Origin: Cochliopodium minus
Taxonomy: Eukaryota > Discosea > Himatismenida > Cochliopodiidae
Length of the DNA: 61,546 bases
Assembly: GCA_024220525.1 (NCBI GenBank)
Contig: JAMYWO010000244.1
Location: 1-61,546 of the forward strand
Direction of reading: 5' to 3'
Every line of letters starts with the position of its first letter. Within the stretch, counting starts at the first letter, position 1. The position numbers were made by a program, and so were the translations under genes. Below the pieces are notes generated by a model. It worked only from the letters and a program-made list of their open reading frames with translations, did no database searches and was not told the DNA's origin. This document shows positions 1 through 8,645 of the stretch, one piece after another.

Positions 1-737
1 CAAAAATAAAGTAAAGAAAAGAAGGAGACATTTGAAATCTTTCCGTAAGTTACTGAGTTGAAACAAGGAGGATACAATGAAAATCCAAAATTTTCCATCC
101 TTATTTTTATTTTTATTTTTATTTTTATTTTTATTTTTATTTTTATTTTTATTTTTCCGTTTACTTTTTTTTTTTTTTTCCGTTTACTATTTTTTTCGTA
201 AACTACTTTTTTTTTGATTACTTCTTTTCACACCTTGTTTTTTCTTTTCCAAACCAAAATGAACATGGTTGAAGGGATATAAGAAATCTCAAACATCGAT
301 GCTGATATAATCATTTTTCAATCTTTTCCCTGAATGGAATAATTTTTCTTCTATCTTGTTCTTTTTTACATTCTTCTTCACCAACTCTGTGAAAGATCCT
401 ACAAACTTCGTCTTTTCCTATTTTTTCTCTTTATGTTTTTCATTGATTAAAATTTTATCAAAAAAGAGAAGAACTAGAAGGAGAAGGAGGAGGGAAAGAA
501 AGAGTAGAAGCGACAAGAAGGAGAAGAAAGAGATTCGTCTTTATCTTCAATAGAAAATTTCTTTTCATCGAATCCACCTTTAAAAAAATAAAAAAAAAAA
601 AATCAAGAAAGAAAAAATGAATAAGAGAAACAAATATACTCCAAATGTGCAGCAGATGATGGATTGTTGTTTTTATTTTTTGTTGGCGAATAAAAACGGT
701 TTGTTGTATAAAAAGAGAAACTTCCAGAAGAGATGAT
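1..737. other. left flank, no gene identified
   Basis: AT-rich sequence before the transposon. It holds a (TTTTTA)n tract and a short Arg/Lys-rich open frame around 356-553 that lacks an ATG start and shows no recognisable domain. I see no exon, RNA gene or promoter motif that I can support. Confidence 0.5.
101..156. repeat. (TTTTTA)n microsatellite
   Basis: About nine near-perfect copies of the hexamer TTTTTA in tandem. Similar units recur in introns throughout the window. Confidence 0.9.
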
Positions 738-826
738 ATCCTCGGTTTGGTTTATAGATAACTTTTTTTTCAATTGGATATTTGAAATTTAAAAAAAAAA
801 ATCTGTTTTTAATCTTTTAATCTTTT
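738..826 (+). repeat. left terminal inverted repeat
   Basis: Begins ATCCTCGGTTTGGTTTATAG and runs inward. It matches the reverse complement of the right end with only a few differences, mainly in A/T run length. Confidence 0.9.
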
Positions 827-1762
827 TCATTCTTCAAAATTATCATTGTTTCGAATTTTGGAAACAAATTTTCCTTTAATTGATGTGACAATTTGCAAAT
901 AGGGGCAAATAAGAATAAAAAATTCAACTGTTTCATCAAATTTTACAGATTCTTTATCTACAGATGTAGGAAAAGAAATTCTTTTGCTGAATTGAGGACA
1001 GGATTTGTTCTCAAAATATTTTTTAATGGATTCACAAATTGGATTATCAAAAAAAACAAGTGGTTTTTCTTTACCTGAGCTGAAAGTCCAAGTTATTGTA
1101 ACTGCATAAGTATCAACTGAATATTCAACATCTGTTGATCCCAACTTTCGAATATACAAAATATGAACTCTTGATTCTTCATTTCCAACAAATAAGAGAT
1201 AGAAAGGATCCTGGATAACGTCAATATCTAATACTGGTTTTGGAACAAAAGTTTCGGATGGATCATAAAGCAAGGTTTTTGTTTTCTTGTTAGGTTTTTC
1301 TTCTTCAGTATCTGAATTGTAATCCTCATCTTTCATAGATGAATAATTTACTTCATTGTTTGTGTTGTTCATATTATTTGCATTTTTTACGTTTGGAGGA
1401 AATCCATACTTTGGTATTATAGTATTATTCACAAGTTGATCTTTCAATAAATTGACAAACCCATCAAATTCTAATTAATTATTTATAATGGGAAAAAAAA
1501 TTTTAAAAATGAAATTACGATTGATTGATTTTTCAGGATTTCTTGTTGGGTTAGGAAAAGTAACTGGGGGGAGTTTTAATAAAGCAGGATTTTGAAAAAA
1601 TTTCTTTTTTTTTGCACTGATACTTTGTTTAGAAACTCCATACTGTTGAAATAATGGATCCCAAAAGATTTTTTCAGTGGGTGTATTGATATCTTTTTTT
1701 AAATAACTTTTTAGAGCTTCAAGTAATTCAGGATATAAATCAAATTTTGATTTTTCAGTCAT
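827..1762 (-). CDS. transposon accessory protein, unrecognised
   Basis: Two exons, about 1762-1509 and 1465-827. The intron starts gtaattt and ends attag, and joining the exons keeps the frame through Gln. ATG is at 1762. The N-terminal 90 residues are basic with a helical pattern around an LLEALKSYL segment. The middle is acidic and Asn-rich, with EEEKPNKK resembling a nuclear localisation signal. The C-terminal half is beta-like (YAVTITWTF). I do not recognise the family. Its place inside the terminal repeats, divergent from the transposase, suggests the second protein that Harbinger-type elements carry, which usually binds DNA or imports the transposase. That role is inferred from position only. 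Confidence 0.6.
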
Positions 1763-1823
1763 TTTTTTTTTTAATTTGTAAAATGCACATTTTGAAATGA
1801 GAAAGTTTGATTTTAAAAAGCTT

Positions 1824-1895
1824 AATATTCCAAAATTTTTTGATATTGAGGCTCAATATTCTAAAATTTTGTAATATTTAAAATTTTGGAATATT
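1824..1895. repeat. nested inverted repeats between the two transposon genes
   Basis: AATATTCCAAAATTTT at 1824-1839 is exactly reverse-complemented at 1880-1895. Between them lies a shorter inverted pair, AATATTGAG and CTCAATATT style, so the segment can form a branched hairpin. Many more AATATT words lie on either side, up to about 2090. Confidence 0.75.
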
Positions 1896-2131
1896 GGGGT
1901 ATTGAAGCGATAAAATTATTCTCCTCAAATTTAGTCGAAAAATAGAATAAATATTTAGAAATTTTTTTTTATTTTAACCGAAATTACGGTTATAATTTTT
2001 AGAGTCACAATATCTAAAAATTTTACAAAATTTCTCAATATTTCAATATTTTTTTAAAATTTTGCAATATCTAAATATTAAAAAATATCTTATCCTAAAA
2101 TAAAAAAAATTTAATATTAAAAAAAAAAAAA

Positions 2132-3085
2132 ATGGACGTGATAGCCAGACGATATATTAATTATTGTAATAATTTGTGGACGAATATTGTGAGAGAAGAA
2201 AGCACAATATCAATTCCAAGAGAAAGAGAATTTTATAGAAAATTCAGAGCATTTTTTGGTATAAATCCTGTCGAAATTCATTTCATTTGGAATTCAATTG
2301 AACATATAGCAATGAACAGAAACCCCCAACACAAACAAAAACATTTATTATTTGCTTTGAATTTTATTCGAGTTTATGATACAGAAGATAGGAACAGTAA
2401 TACATGGAAAGTATCAAGGCCAATATTTAGATATCATTGCTTTGAAATTTTACAAATAATATCTTCCAATCTTGGAACTTTTGTGATTATTTTTCTTAAA
2501 AAAAAAGTTTTTTTAAAAAATTTTAAGATCAATTTTAATTCCAGATTTGATTTTTGGCCACATAAAAATCCTTCTTGTGTTGTTGATACAATTGCTTGTC
2601 CTATAGAACCTGAATATTTGATAAATCCAAGAAAATTTTACTCCATGAAACATAAATCTTACGTTTTAAAGTATCAAACTGTAGTCAGTATGGAAAGACC
2701 AAAAATACTGCTTGTTTCCACTGGTTTTCCAGGTTCCAAGCATGATCTTACTATCAGTAGAAAAAGTGGTTTTATAGATATTCTCAGATTATTAAATGGA
2801 ACAGCGATAGGAGATAAAGCATATCAAGGTCCCCCTGTATTCTTAACGCCTTTTAAACAATACCAAAATCATTTTTTGACAATTTATCAAATAATCTACA
2901 ATCAAATCATTGAAAAGTACAGGAATTATGTTGAAAGAATAAACAAAAGATTAAAAATATTTCAATGTTTGAAACAACAATGGAGACATCCTATTCAAAA
3001 ACATCCTTTGGCTTTTCATGTTGTTGCAATTATTGTTAATTTATCATTTTCATTCAGACCTTTGAATAATGAAGATGAAGATTAA
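2132..3085 (+). CDS. Harbinger-type DDE transposase (DDE_Tnp_4)
   Basis: ATG at 2132. The catalytic region has the expected order: VVDTIACPIEP (first Asp), PGSKHDLT, GDKAYQG (second Asp) and YVERINKRLKIF (Glu), as in the DDE_Tnp_4 family. The first 110 residues would be the DNA-binding N-terminus. Bases 2482-2543 (gtgatt ... ttccag) look like a 62-63 nt intron, although the frame stays open across them. The translated insert is Lys/Phe-rich and falls just before the first Asp. The mature protein would then be about 296 residues, which is short for the family but contains all three acidic residues. It probably mobilises the surrounding element. Confidence 0.8.
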   Translation: MDVIARRYINYCNNLWTNIVREESTISIPREREFYRKFRAFFGINPVEIHFIWNSIEHIAMNRNPQHKQKHLLFALNFIRVYDTEDRNSNTWKVSRPIFRYHCFEILQIISSNLGTFVIIFLKKKVFLKNFKINFNSRFDFWPHKNPSCVVDTIACPIEPEYLINPRKFYSMKHKSYVLKYQTVVSMERPKILLVSTGFPGSKHDLTISRKSGFIDILRLLNGTAIGDKAYQGPPVFLTPFKQYQNHFLTIYQIIYNQIIEKYRNYVERINKRLKIFQCLKQQWRHPIQKHPLAFHVVAIIVNLSFSFRPLNNEDED

Positions 3086-3175
3086 AAAAGATTAAAAGAT
3101 TAAAAACAGATTTTTTTTTTTAAATTTCAAATATCCAATTGAAAAAAAAAATTATCTATAAACCAAACCGAGGAT
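3084..3175 (-). repeat. right terminal inverted repeat
   Basis: Reverse complement of 738-826. It ends ...CCAAACCGAGGAT at 3175, directly after the transposase stop codon. Confidence 0.9.
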
Positions 3176-3177
3176 GC

Positions 3178-3232
3178 GAGGTTTGGTTTATAGATAATTC
3201 ATTTTTTCTATATTGGATAAACAGATTCTAAT
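3178..3232 (+). repeat. diverged extra copy of the terminal repeat
   Basis: GAGGTTTGGTTTATAGATAA repeats the left-end motif in the same orientation, then drifts (ATTGGATA, CAGATT still recognisable). With the right end it forms a palindrome across 3151-3198. It may be the start of an older neighbouring element or a relic of an insertion into a similar copy. Confidence 0.65.
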
Positions 3233-3250
3233 TCATATATACCCATCCCC

Positions 3251-3348
3251 TTTGATATAGGAAATAATGAGGGAATTTAGGTGAATTTCTTTCAGAATAT
3301 GAAATAAAATGAAATCACAGTTTTTAAATTATAAAACTTTTTAATGGA
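3251..3348. repeat. dispersed repeat, copy 1
   Basis: Matches 44363-44458 almost base for base. From 3272 to 3348 the identity is perfect over 77 bases. The copy at 44 kb ends exactly at an assembly join. Confidence 0.9.
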
Positions 3349-3372
3349 AGTATTTTCTTTCGCATTCAGATT

Positions 3373-3590
3373 TTAAACAATTGCAATTCAATTTCTCCTG
3401 ATTCAGTTTCCCCAATATCTGTTATTGTGGCTCTTCTTCTTTTCATAAATGTCAAAAAATGCAATTTAATTTCTTCATAGATTGTACTATTAACATCACT
3501 TCCAAAGGTCCATTTCAACATCTTAATTTTAGAATTGGTTATTTTGATTTTGTGAGTAATAAAAATTATATGCTTAAAAACTCGGGGTGT
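3373..3590 (-). pseudogene. duplicated gene 3' end, copy 1 (hypothetical)
   Basis: The minus strand has an open segment ending in TGA near 3373. It encodes a basic, beta/helical stretch containing IKMLKWTFGSDVNSTIYEEI and MKRRRA. The same protein segment occurs at 4148-4365 with about two-thirds of the residues kept, so selection may have held it, but I find no start codon or upstream exon for it. The family is unknown. It could be the last exon of a gene whose 5' end is lost, or a transposon passenger. Confidence 0.4.
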
Positions 3591-3689
3591 TCTTCTAACA
3601 AAGTTTTTTTTTATATTTGTTGTTATATTTTTTTAAGAAAAGGATTTGTTTCAATCACAAGAAATTGATAAAGTTTTAATTAATTCTAA

Positions 3690-4045
3690 TTAATAATCTG
3701 AATTGATATCTGTGAGATCTTTTCCCTCTACTAGACTTGGTTTTTCATTCATTTTAAAATCTTCAAGACCTTTATCACTTTGTGTTGGTAAACCAGTGTG
3801 TTTCAATTCATTTCCTGTATCACTAAAAATTGAACAATTTTTCAGTTAAATTTAGTTAATAAAAAAAAAAATTTACTCTTGCCCAATAACATTCCCCACC
3901 GAAAAATTATTGTTTTGGAAATTATTTTCACATTTGATTCTTCTTTTAATTCTCCGCTTACTTCGTTTTTATCATTTCCACAAGTTCCAGTTGTGATAAA
4001 ATTCATGATTTTATCACCAATGCTTTCATTTGATTTTTGAGACAT
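3690..4045 (-). CDS. small hypothetical protein, 92 aa
   Basis: Two exons, 4045-3900 and 3822-3690, joined by a 77-nt intron (gtgggg ... tttttag). The phases agree and the frame ends at TAA. The protein is hydrophilic and Lys/Glu/Ser-rich, starts MSQKSNESIGDKIMNF and ends DLTDINSDY. It has no signal peptide, membrane segment or recognised motif. It lies between the two copies of the duplicated fragment and may once have belonged to the same transcription unit. It could be a small regulatory protein or a chance open frame. Confidence 0.4.
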
Positions 4046-4147
4046 TGTCTTTTATTTTTAATTTAAATTTTGCTTCAAATCGAGAAACAAAGAAATTTAT
4101 AAATAAACTTTATTTAGCCTTTATACAAAATCTTTTAATTTCAATTT

Positions 4148-4365
4148 TTGAAAGATTGCAATTCAATTTCTGTTTCTTGATTATAAACTGTTGAAGATGT
4201 TCTTCTCTTTTTCATAAAAGTATAAAAATGCATTTTGATTTCTTCAAAGATAGTGCTATTTACATCAGTTCCATAAGTCCATTTCAACATCTTAATTTTG
4301 AAGGAAGTTATTTTTAATTTTGTGAGTATTTTTGTTTTAACTAAAAAACTCGGAGTGCTTTTATT
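4148..4365 (-). pseudogene. duplicated gene 3' end, copy 2 (hypothetical)
   Basis: Parallel to 3373-3590. The open segment contains IKMLKWTYGTDVNSTIFEEI and ends FKN-stop. Upstream on the minus strand the sequence reads ttttttag, which could be an intron acceptor, so this may be a terminal exon. The two copies also share the noncoding word AAAACTCGG just upstream. No complete gene can be built from the visible sequence. Confidence 0.4.
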
Positions 4366-5014
4366 TTTTTTTTATATTTTTATTTATATTTATATTTATT
4401 TTATATTATTTAATTTTTTTCAACTCGGAGCAGTACAAAAAGAGATTCTATTCTATATCTTCTTTCTTTGTTTTTGAAAATTAATAAGACTTCTACTTAC
4501 TATTTGGTCTTTTATTCCTGAAATTGGAATATTAAAAAAAAAAGAAAATTTTGAGAAAGAAATTTAAAATTGAAATTTATTCTTTCCAACAAATTCACCT
4601 TACGGATTTGAAAAAGATCAATCAAGAAAGATGAAATGGAGTGAAATTTGTAAAAATAGTATTAAAAGGAACTTTGGCCAATCTTGACTCTGGTTATCAC
4701 AAACTAAGATAACTTGAATTTTTTGTTTTTTAGGAAGAAATGAAATCTTTTATTTGGATGTTTGCCTCGTTCCCTTATCTTCAAGTGTTATGTTGATGAA
4801 TTTATTCTTGTGAACAACATTGATTGTGAGACATTCTTTATTTCAAACTCATTTTATCTTTGATTTTATCTCAATTTATAATTTATAATTTTGAGTTCAC
4901 AAATCTCCTACTACCATAAAAAATTGAAGAATCAGTCGATTATCATTGGTTCTAAAAAAAACAAAACTTGCCTTAGATTTTGCCTTTAAATATTTTCATA
5001 TAAAAATAAAAAAA
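4366..5014. other. intergenic, 650 bp, nothing identified
   Basis: AT-rich. Probably contains the promoter of the histidine-phosphatase gene that starts at 5015. No exon or RNA gene seen. Confidence 0.5.
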
Positions 5015-6461
5015 ATGAAGAACAAAATTTTCTTCCCCTCATTCCAAAAGGAGCAAATCTTTTTCAAAAATACAATGAACAAGAAATTTGATAGATTATA
5101 CACCACATGGTTTCATAAAAATAAAACTGTGGGTAAAAAAACAATGAAAATAAAAAAATTTATCCGAAAATTTAATCCTTTTTTTTTTTTTTCATTGGAA
5201 TATAAAGATTTTAGACCAGATAGGATCATGTTGATAGTAAGTATAATCAATTAATTTTCCTATAATATGATTATAATAATATAATTCAAAATAAATAAAA
5301 AGAGACATGGGTAATTAAAAAAAAAAAAAGGTTTGAGTTGTACTTAATATTCAATTAAAACAGAGAAAGTGAAGCGAATTTAGACAAGTAATTTTCACTT
5401 TTATTTTTTTAAAAATTATTCATCTTTTTTGAAAAGAGTTGTATGGACGTCCAAACCCAATCATCTTCACTCACTAACCCAAAAAGGGAAAGATCAGGTA
5501 TGATATTCTCTGATAAATTTCCTTGAATTATTTTCAAAAAAAAAAAAAAAATTTTTTTAAGGCAACAAAAGCAGGAGAAATAATAAAAGAAATGATCAAA
5601 AAAGAAGGTAATTAAAAATTATTTCAAAAAAAAAAACAAATTTTCATTTTTTATTGTTTTGGAATTCTTTAAAGATGCGCATTTTTATGTTTCTCCTTTT
5701 TTGAGATCGAGACAGACTTTCAATGAAATAAATAACTTTCTTTCGGAAAATAATATTACAAAATTTGAAGATCCGAGAATCCGAGAACAAGAATTTTCCA
5801 ACGTAAAAAATTTAAAAATTCAGTTTATTTCAATATTTTATTCTTTAAAATTTATTATTGTTTTATTAATTTAATTTTTATTTATTTTTATTTAAAAAGT
5901 TTCAAGACCTTACTGAAATGAAAACATTCATGAATGAAAGAAATTCTTATGGACATTTTTACTACCGATTTTTAAATGGAGAATCTGCATCTGATGTGTA
6001 AGAAAGCTAATATTTCAAAAAAAAAAAAACCATTTATTATATTTTCAAAAATATATAAGGCATGGTAACAATATTTAAAAATTTCTTTCATTTAAAACTT
6101 TTTTAAAATTTTTTTTAAGACCGGGTTTCTTCTTTTCTTTCTACTGTTCATAGACATTGGACATTTGAAAATTATCCAAGAAATATGTTTATAGTTTCTC
6201 ACGGATTAACAATAAGGTTCATTATTTTTATTGTGAATTTTTTATTGTGAATTATCAATCATAAAAGTTTTTTATTTTGAACAATTTTTTGTTTATTAAT
6301 TTTTTTTCTTTAACAGAATTATTTTGATGAAAATTCTTCATTACACAGTAGAAGAGTTTGAGTCTTTGGAAAACCTTACTCATTGCCAAATTGTATTATT
6401 AGAGAGAAACAAAGAAACTAACAGATTTGTCCTCAAATCAGAGTTGAAAAAGTGGAGATAA
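5015..6461 (+). CDS. histidine phosphatase superfamily (PGAM-like) protein
   Basis: Ten exons can be traced with matching phases: 5015-5236, 5303-5310, 5364-5387, 5437-5497, 5562-5607, 5675-5802, 5900-5997, 6060-6064, 6120-6216 and 6317-6461. Splicing gives RPDRIMLIRHGESEAN around the catalytic His, then LTQKGKDQA, VSPFLRSRQT, DPRIREQEFSN, YRFLNGESASDV and FIVSHGLTIR with the second His. These are the phosphoglycerate-mutase-like signatures of the plant/fungal cytosolic phosphatase branch rather than glycolytic PGAM. The substrate is unknown. Two exons are only 8 nt (AGACATGG, carrying the catalytic His codon) and 5 nt (GCATG). The ATG at 5015 is the first in frame; a Lys-rich tail precedes the domain. 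The gene converges on the zinc-knuckle gene, with 92 bp between the stops. Confidence 0.85.
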
Positions 6462-6553
6462 TTTAAAAAAATAATAAAATAATTTTAATCGAAATAAATC
6501 CAATTAAACAAAAAATAAATAATTTAATTTTTTTTTTATTATTAATAAAAGTT

Positions 6554-7785
6554 TTAATAATTTCCTCCAAATCTTTCTAACAAAGGGCAGTCCTTTTTCT
6601 GATGCCCAGGCTGTTTACATTTATAACACAGATTCAAGGCCCTTTCACCGGAAGGACAACTCCTCGCAACGTGTCCTTCCTTTTAAAAAAAATTTTTATC
6701 AATTTTCTATTTTTTTTTTCATTTTTTTTTGCATGTTTTTTATTTTTTTATTTTTTATTTTTTTTATTTTTTATTTTATTTTATATTTTTTATTAGTTTT
6801 ATTTTATTTTTTGTTTTTAAAATATGTTTTTATTTCAAACATTTTTTTTATTTTTACTTTTCCACAACGAAAACACAAACTGTAGTCTTGTGGAACCGAA
6901 GGGCACTCCCTCCAAGTATGACCAGGCTTCTTACAAAACCAACAATTGACATCCGTTTTGTTGGATTCACCGTAGTTTCTTTTACGAGTGATTTCATATT
7001 TCTTCCCCTTCTGTGGCCTCAATGGATCGAATTGCAAAAAATTTAGGTGGGGATCCACTAGCATGAAGTTGTGGTACAGATCATCTTTTATTATTTTTAC
7101 TCCTTTGTTTTTTTCTTCGTTGTTTTCTTTCGTTGAAACTCTCAAAGGACATCTTATCTTTTTAATTAAAAAAAAAAAAAAATTTGAATTCTTTTATAAA
7201 GTATTTCTTATTACAATTTACAAGATCAAATATTAATTAAGTTCAAATATATTCATTAGGATACAATTTATTTGCATAAATTTTGAGATCTGTTTATATT
7301 GATTATTCAATGATTTTCCAAATAAAAATTTTGGGATGTTCATTGTGACAGATTAACATATCTTATTAGAAATGCAAATATTTTCTTTTTTATAAAGTTT
7401 TATTTTTAAAAATTTCTTTGATATTTATTGAGAATATTGGATAAAGTATTGTTTAGTATGTTAAATAATATAATATAAGTATTATGTGATTAAATCTTAA
7501 AATTTTTTTTTATTTTACTGATAGATGCCCTTTTCCATCACATAACATGCAATATTTATTTTCTGATTCGCTTGAATTGGGACATAATTGAACTATACTT
7601 ATTGTTTTTGTTAATTTATTGAGGGAAAATTCTAAATGAGTGATTTACTGCCCAAATCCATTGCATTTCGAACAATTCTTCTCCAAATTAGAGTCATATC
7701 TATTATCCCTATCTCTTAATATCTCTTTATATTTGTATTTAAGTTTTTTGGAGGAGGTTGTTTCTATTTCTCCTTCTTCCAACAT
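6554..7785 (-). CDS. five-zinc-knuckle (CCHC) nucleic-acid-binding protein
   Basis: Four exons, 7785-7649, 7597-7519, 7157-6858 and 6679-6554, all in phase, give 213 residues. There are five CX2CX4HX4C knuckles: CSKCNGFGHIVQLC, CMLCDGKGHLSIRC, CWFCKKPGHTWREC, CFRCGKEGHVARSC and CYKCKQPGHQKKDC. Introns fall inside or next to knuckles 1, 2 and 4. The five-knuckle layout with a 60-residue spacer between knuckles 2 and 3 resembles Air1/Air2-ZCCHC7 (RNA-binding subunits of the TRAMP complex) more than CNBP, whose knuckles are evenly spaced. RNA or single-stranded DNA binding is a safe prediction; the pathway is inferred. No retroviral protease or polymerase is nearby, so it is not a Gag remnant. 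Confidence 0.85.
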
Positions 7786-8176
7786 TTTTTAATCCAAAAG
7801 ATATCAACAAATAACCCTATTTTTTTAATTTTGTTTGATCAGATAAAGTTTAAATAAAAAATTGAAAATCAAGTTCATATTTTAAAATATTTTTCTCAAC
7901 TTTAAAGTTGGTTGAAATATCTACAATTTAAATTTATTTTAGTTTTAAATTTCCACATTGAGGATTGCTTTCTTTTCTCTTTACATCCATTTTCATTGAA
8001 AAATAAGAAAATACAGAAAAAAAACAAAAGAGGTTTAAAATGTGGAAGATAAAAATTAAAAAAAAAAAATCGTTTTTAATTGTTTCAATACCACATATCT
8101 TTCAAATCAAAATTATTTGAACCTCCAAAAAGAAACCAAAAATAAAATAATAAAAAAGGTAAAAGAAAAGGAAAGA
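7786..8176. other. divergent intergenic region
   Basis: Lies between the zinc-knuckle start at 7785 and the next possible gene on the + strand. It should hold both promoters. No motif supported. Confidence 0.5.
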
Positions 8177-8497
8177 ATGAACGAGAATGAAATAGAATTG
8201 GAAAAGATAAAACAATCCGATAACGATGATGATGGAGATATGAACATTAATGAAGATCTCAAAAGGATAGATATCCTTAAGAACAGATTAAAGGTCATCC
8301 AAAGCAATAATTCAAAGAAATATAGGTATAGCCAGACAGATGATACGAAAAAGAAATTCTCGCTAAAGAAGGAGATAGAGGATATTGCCATCAAACACAA
8401 ATTTACATCATTGAAGGAGCCATTCAATGATTGGATACTCAAACAAATGCCTACATTCGAATTGCCAAATCTGAGCGTAAAATACTCGAAAGAATAA
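8177..8497 (+). CDS. hypothetical basic coiled-coil protein, about 106 aa
   Basis: ATG at 8177 follows an A-rich stretch. The protein is rich in Lys, Glu, Asp and Asn, with heptad-like spacing over LKRIDILKNRLKVI and an acidic run SDNDDDGD. The more GC-balanced 3' half argues for real coding sequence. No membrane segment or known domain. The open frame extends upstream of the ATG, so an earlier exon is possible. It sits head to head with the zinc-knuckle gene and 150 bp before the channel gene. Confidence 0.4.
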   Translation: MNENEIELEKIKQSDNDDDGDMNINEDLKRIDILKNRLKVIQSNNSKKYRYSQTDDTKKKFSLKKEIEDIAIKHKFTSLKEPFNDWILKQMPTFELPNLSVKYSKE

Positions 8498-8645
8498 TTA
8501 ATATTATCGTTGGAATTTTTAAATATATTTATTTATATATTTATTATTCAGAGAAAAAATAAAAAATATAAAATATAAATAACAATTTTTATTGAACTAT
8601 CCATCCAACAATACTCATTTTTTTTCATAAAAGGATGAAAAAAGA

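Larger units (their letters stand above)
738..3175. mobile_element. DNA transposon, Harbinger-like, about 2.4 kb
   Basis: A 2.4 kb unit bounded by inverted repeats of almost 90 bp. It carries a DDE transposase gene on the + strand and a second spliced gene on the - strand, transcribed divergently from a central 370 bp. This two-gene layout is typical of PIF/Harbinger and related ISL2EU-type elements. Both genes are open and the terminal repeats are nearly identical, so the copy looks recent and perhaps intact. I could not define a target-site duplication: the bases outside the two ends (gat on the left, gcg on the right) do not match. An extra inverted copy of the terminal motif directly follows the right end and complicates the boundary. 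Confidence 0.8.

Noticed and set aside
356-553. Arg/Lys-rich open frame at the left edge
   Set aside because: No ATG start, low complexity, no splice partner or domain.
6554-7785. Zinc knuckles as a retroelement Gag remnant
   Set aside because: Five knuckles, four clean exons with conserved phases, and no protease, polymerase or LTR nearby.
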